The position numbers and the translations under genes are program-made. 8,634 bases of DNA, taken from AC-69 sp050692435 (lineage in GTDB: Bacteria > Actinomycetota > UBA4738 > HRBIN12). Where the stretch lies: the NCBI GenBank assembly GCA_050692435.1, contig JBOGVG010000162.1, forward strand, positions 1-8,634, written 5' to 3'. The notes under the pieces were generated by a model. That model did no database searches, was not told the origin of the DNA, and was given only the letters and a program-made list of their open reading frames with translations. Every line of letters starts with the position of its first letter. Within the stretch, counting starts at the first letter, position 1. Below are positions 6,469 through 8,634 of this stretch, one piece after another.

Positions 6469-7190
6469 GCCGGAGCCAGAAAGACCCCGGCTTCGGCCGC
6501 GCACGATTCGAGCTCGATGTCGAAGACCCGCTCGAAGTGGCGGAGGATCGGCACGGTCACGTCGGCCACGGTGACCTCCCGGCCGGCGAGCTGCGACAGC
6601 GACGCGACGCCCTCGTCCGCCAGACCGCATGGGACGATGGCGTCGAACCAGGACAGGTCGGTCGTGCAGTTCAGCGCGAACCCGTGCAGCGTCACGCGCG
6701 CCCGCATGAGCCGCACCCCGATCGCGCACACCTTCCGCTCGCCCGACCACACGCCGGTCTGGACGTCGCTCCGGTGTAGCTCCACGCCCACGTCGGCCGC
6801 CGCCCGGATCACCACCTCCTCCAGCCGCCGGACGTACCCGAGCGCATCCGGCTTCGCCCCGAGCTCGATGATGGGATAGGCGACGAGCTGCCCGGGGCCA
6901 TGGAACGTGAGGCTTCCGCCCCGGTCGATGAAGTGGAGCTCGGCTCCGGCCTCGCGGATCCGGTCCTCGGTCCACGTGATGTGCTCCGGCTTCCACCGGC
7001 GGCCGGCCGTGTAGACCGGAGGATGCTCCAGGAGGATCAAGGTGTCCGGCACCTCGCCGGCCAGGCGCCGCTCCGCCAGCTCGTGCATGGCGGGGTTCGC
7101 CGCCGCGTACGGCACGAGCCCCGGCGGGCGCAGCAACCAGCCAATCCGGCCTTCCCCGCCCGGCCCTGCGCGACTCTCCCGGCGAGCCAT
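6453..7190 (-). CDS. lipB: lipoyl(octanoyl) transferase LipB
   Basis: This 245-residue cytoplasmic enzyme moves octanoyl from octanoyl-ACP to the lipoyl-domain lysine of E2 subunits and GcvH, the first step of endogenous lipoate synthesis before LipA inserts sulfur. Family signatures are present in order: LEHPPVYTAGRR (54-65), RGGSLTFHGPGQLVAYPI (90-107) with His97, the catalytic-lysine segment ERKVCAIGVR with Lys153, and HGFALNCTTDLSWFDAIVPCG with acyl-carrying Cys188. The length is slightly above the usual 210-230 residues because of a Gly/Arg-rich N-terminus of about 15 residues. The ATG at 7190 is chosen because it follows the E2 stop by 2 nt; a longer open frame runs upstream to 7295 but only as an overlap with E2. 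No clear Shine-Dalgarno site is visible, suggesting coupling to E2 translation. lipA does not follow, as the neighbour is convergent. Confidence 0.95.
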   Translation of the reverse strand: MARRESRAGPGGEGRIGWLLRPPGLVPYAAANPAMHELAERRLAGEVPDTLILLEHPPVYTAGRRWKPEHITWTEDRIREAGAELHFIDRGGSLTFHGPGQLVAYPIIELGAKPDALGYVRRLEEVVIRAAADVGVELHRSDVQTGVWSGERKVCAIGVRLMRARVTLHGFALNCTTDLSWFDAIVPCGLADEGVASLSQLAGREVTVADVTVPILRHFERVFDIELESCAAEAGVFLAPAAAVP

Positions 7191-7192
7191 CG

Positions 7193-8518
7193 CTACGCGC
7201 CCAGGTCCTCGTTCCAGTCCCAGGTCTCCAGGTTCTCCTTCATCCGGCCCAGGAACTGGGACGCCAGCGCGCCGTCGATCACCCGGTGATCCCACGACAT
7301 CGAGATGTAGACCATGTGGTGGATGGCGATCGCGTCGTCAACGACCACGGGGCGCTTCTGCACGGAGTCGAAGGCCAGGATGGCCGTCTGCGGCTGGTTG
7401 ATGATGGGGACCGACATGATCGAGCCGAACGGGCCCGGGTTCGTGATCGTGAACGTGCCGCCATGGACCTCGTCCGGCTGGAGCTTGTGGGCGCGAGCCC
7501 GGACGGCCAGGTCGTTGATGGCCCGGGCCAGGCCCACCAGGTTCATCGTGTCCGCGCCCTTCACCACGGGCACGATCAGGCCCTGGTCGTAGGAGACCGC
7601 GATGCCCAGGTTCACGTAGTGCTTGACGGCGATCTCCTCCCCGCGGAGCTCTGCGTTGACCAACGGAAACGCGAGCAGCGCGTCGGTCACGGCTCGAGAG
7701 ACGAACGGCATGTAGGTGAGGTTGAATCCCTCGCGCGCCTTGAAGGCCTCCTTGGTCGCCTCGCGGAGGCGGGCGATCTTCTCCATGTCGACCTCGACCA
7801 TGTTCCACGCCCGAGCCGACACCTGGAGGCTGCGGGTCATGTGCTCCGCGATGGCCTTTCGGATGTGCGACATGGGCACGACTTCCTCGCGGGCCCCTGC
7901 TGGAGCTGGCGCCGCCGCCGGCTCGGCCGGGGGGGCCGTGGCTACTGCGGTCTCGCGGGAGGCCACGAAGGCCAGCACGTCGTTCTTGGTGATCCGCCCC
8001 CCGGTCCCGGTGCCGACGACTTGCGAGAGGTCGAGGTCGTGCTCCTGGGCGAGCTTTCGCACCAGGGGGGAGACGATCTGGCTCTTCGCCCCCCGATCCG
8101 GCAGGGTGCCGGCCGCCGCGGGGGCGGCAGGGGCAGCCGGAGCCGGTGCGGCGGGGGCCGGAGCGGAGCCGGGCCCTGCCCCACGCTCGGGTGGAGCTTC
8201 GGGCGCTGCAACCGAAGGAGGCTCGACCGGTGCTCGGGCAGAGTCCGGCGGAGCTTCGGCCCCCGCCAGGCCTCCAGCGGCCTCGGCGCCGTCGATCTCC
8301 GCCACGGGGGTTCCGACGGCCACGGTCTGGCCCTCCGGCACGAGGATCTTCGTCAGCACCCCGGCGGCCGACGACGGGACCTCCGTGTCAACCTTGTCCG
8401 TCGAGATCTCGAAGAGCGGCTCGTCCTGCTGGACGCGCTCGCCCTCCTGCTTCAGCCACTTCAGGATCGTCCCCTCGATGACCGTCTCGCCGAGCTGGGG
8501 CATGTTGACGGTGGTCAT
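7193..8518 (-). CDS. 2-oxoacid dehydrogenase E2, dihydrolipoamide acyltransferase
   Basis: This 441-residue core subunit transfers acyl groups from the lipoyl arm to CoA. An N-terminal lipoyl domain (about 2-76) has the DKVDTEV motif with lipoylated Lys42. An Ala/Pro/Gly-rich flexible linker (about 77-145) follows, then a peripheral-subunit-binding domain (about 146-184, SPLVRKLAQEHDLD through GRITKNDVLAF). A second Ala/Pro linker leads to the catalytic acyltransferase domain (about 212-435), which has NPGPFGSIMSVPIINQPQ and the active-site motif DHRVIDG with His411 and Asp415. The start ATG has GGAGG 4 nt upstream. Whether the complex uses pyruvate, 2-oxoglutarate or branched-chain 2-oxoacids cannot be settled; the IINQPQTAIL and KRPVVVDDAIA segments remind me most of BkdB-type E2. 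It lies 19 nt behind an E1-beta gene and just before lipB, so one operon is likely, with its promoter beyond the right edge. Confidence 0.93.
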   Translation of the reverse strand: MTTVNMPQLGETVIEGTILKWLKQEGERVQQDEPLFEISTDKVDTEVPSSAAGVLTKILVPEGQTVAVGTPVAEIDGAEAAGGLAGAEAPPDSARAPVEPPSVAAPEAPPERGAGPGSAPAPAAPAPAAPAAPAAAGTLPDRGAKSQIVSPLVRKLAQEHDLDLSQVVGTGTGGRITKNDVLAFVASRETAVATAPPAEPAAAPAPAGAREEVVPMSHIRKAIAEHMTRSLQVSARAWNMVEVDMEKIARLREATKEAFKAREGFNLTYMPFVSRAVTDALLAFPLVNAELRGEEIAVKHYVNLGIAVSYDQGLIVPVVKGADTMNLVGLARAINDLAVRARAHKLQPDEVHGGTFTITNPGPFGSIMSVPIINQPQTAILAFDSVQKRPVVVDDAIAIHHMVYISMSWDHRVIDGALASQFLGRMKENLETWDWNEDLGA

Positions 8519-8537
8519 GGGCCCTCCCGAGGCATCC

Positions 8538-8634
8538 TCACCACGCCGACAGCTTCTCGACCGCCGCCTCGATGTCGGCCACCTGCGGCAGGTACGCGTC
8601 CTCGAGGGGCGGCGAGAACGGCACCGGCACGTTC
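8538..8634 (-). CDS. 2-oxoacid dehydrogenase E1 subunit beta, C-terminal fragment
   Basis: Only the last 31 codons are in the window; the gene continues past the right edge. The visible peptide contains VPVPFSPPLEDAYLPQVADI followed by an amphipathic helix ending EKLSAW and a TGA stop. This matches the C-terminal end of the transketolase-like E1-beta subunit (PFSPxLE, then LP, then an IxxAVxxL helix). With E1-alpha it forms the thiamine-diphosphate-dependent decarboxylase that feeds acyl groups to the E2 lipoyl arm. The neighbouring E2 supports the call. The substrate class is not determined, and the fragment is too short to tell pyruvate, acetoin and branched-chain types apart. Confidence 0.8.
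   Translation of the reverse strand, partial: NVPVPFSPPLEDAYLPQVADIEAAVEKLSAW

Noticed and set aside
7191..7295. Longer lipB form starting at 7295
   Set aside because: The extra 35 residues overlap the E2 3' end in another frame and are not LipB-like; ATG 7190 gives a normal length and 2-nt spacing.
8090..8290. Repeat or low-complexity element within the E2 gene
   Set aside because: The GC-rich stretch encodes the Ala/Pro linker expected between lipoyl and subunit-binding domains, so no separate element is needed.

Overview
The window is GC-rich (about 70% by eye) and almost entirely coding. It holds five genes on the plus strand (96..6436) and three on the minus strand (6453..8634), and the two groups converge with 16 bases between their stop codons. 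The base composition, frequent GTG starts and protein character suggest an actinobacterium or another high-GC lineage. No rRNA or other phylogenetic marker is present, so this placement is only an inference.

Plus strand, copper-response operon. A perfect dyad, ATACCCT-CCT-AGGGTAT at 12..28, of the kind bound by CsoR copper sensors, precedes csoR (96..371). Four more genes follow at gaps of only 5, 5, 8 and 8 nt. They are a canonical CopA Cu(I)-exporting P1B ATPase (377..2521), a second and divergent heavy-metal P1B ATPase (2527..4872), a thioredoxin-TPR protein of the CnoX/YbbN type with an intact CGPC site (4881..5687), and a class I SAM-dependent methyltransferase of unknown substrate (5696..6436). 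The spacing implies a single transcript, with the whole cassette expected to be released when CsoR binds Cu(I).

The most unusual gene is the second ATPase. Its transmembrane metal motif is CPD rather than CPC or CPH. Its N-terminal HMA-like domain has lost the CxxC metal site and carries Met residues there, followed by a CGYHC/HVC cluster and a His/Met-rich linker. It also has a CopB-like GHWMEM motif in TM4. The catalytic motifs (TGES, DKTGT, HP, TGDN, GDGVND) are all intact, so it looks like a working pump of unusual metal-site chemistry rather than a decayed duplicate.

Minus strand, lipoate/2-oxoacid dehydrogenase genes. Read from the right edge, these are the last 31 codons of an E1-beta subunit (8538..8634), a full E2 dihydrolipoamide acyltransferase with one lipoyl domain (7193..8518), and lipB, the lipoate-biosynthesis octanoyltransferase (6453..7190). 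LipB supplies the octanoyl group that becomes the lipoyl arm on E2 Lys42, so the modifying enzyme is encoded 2 nt behind its substrate. There are no RNA genes, mobile elements, CRISPR arrays or long gene-free stretches.
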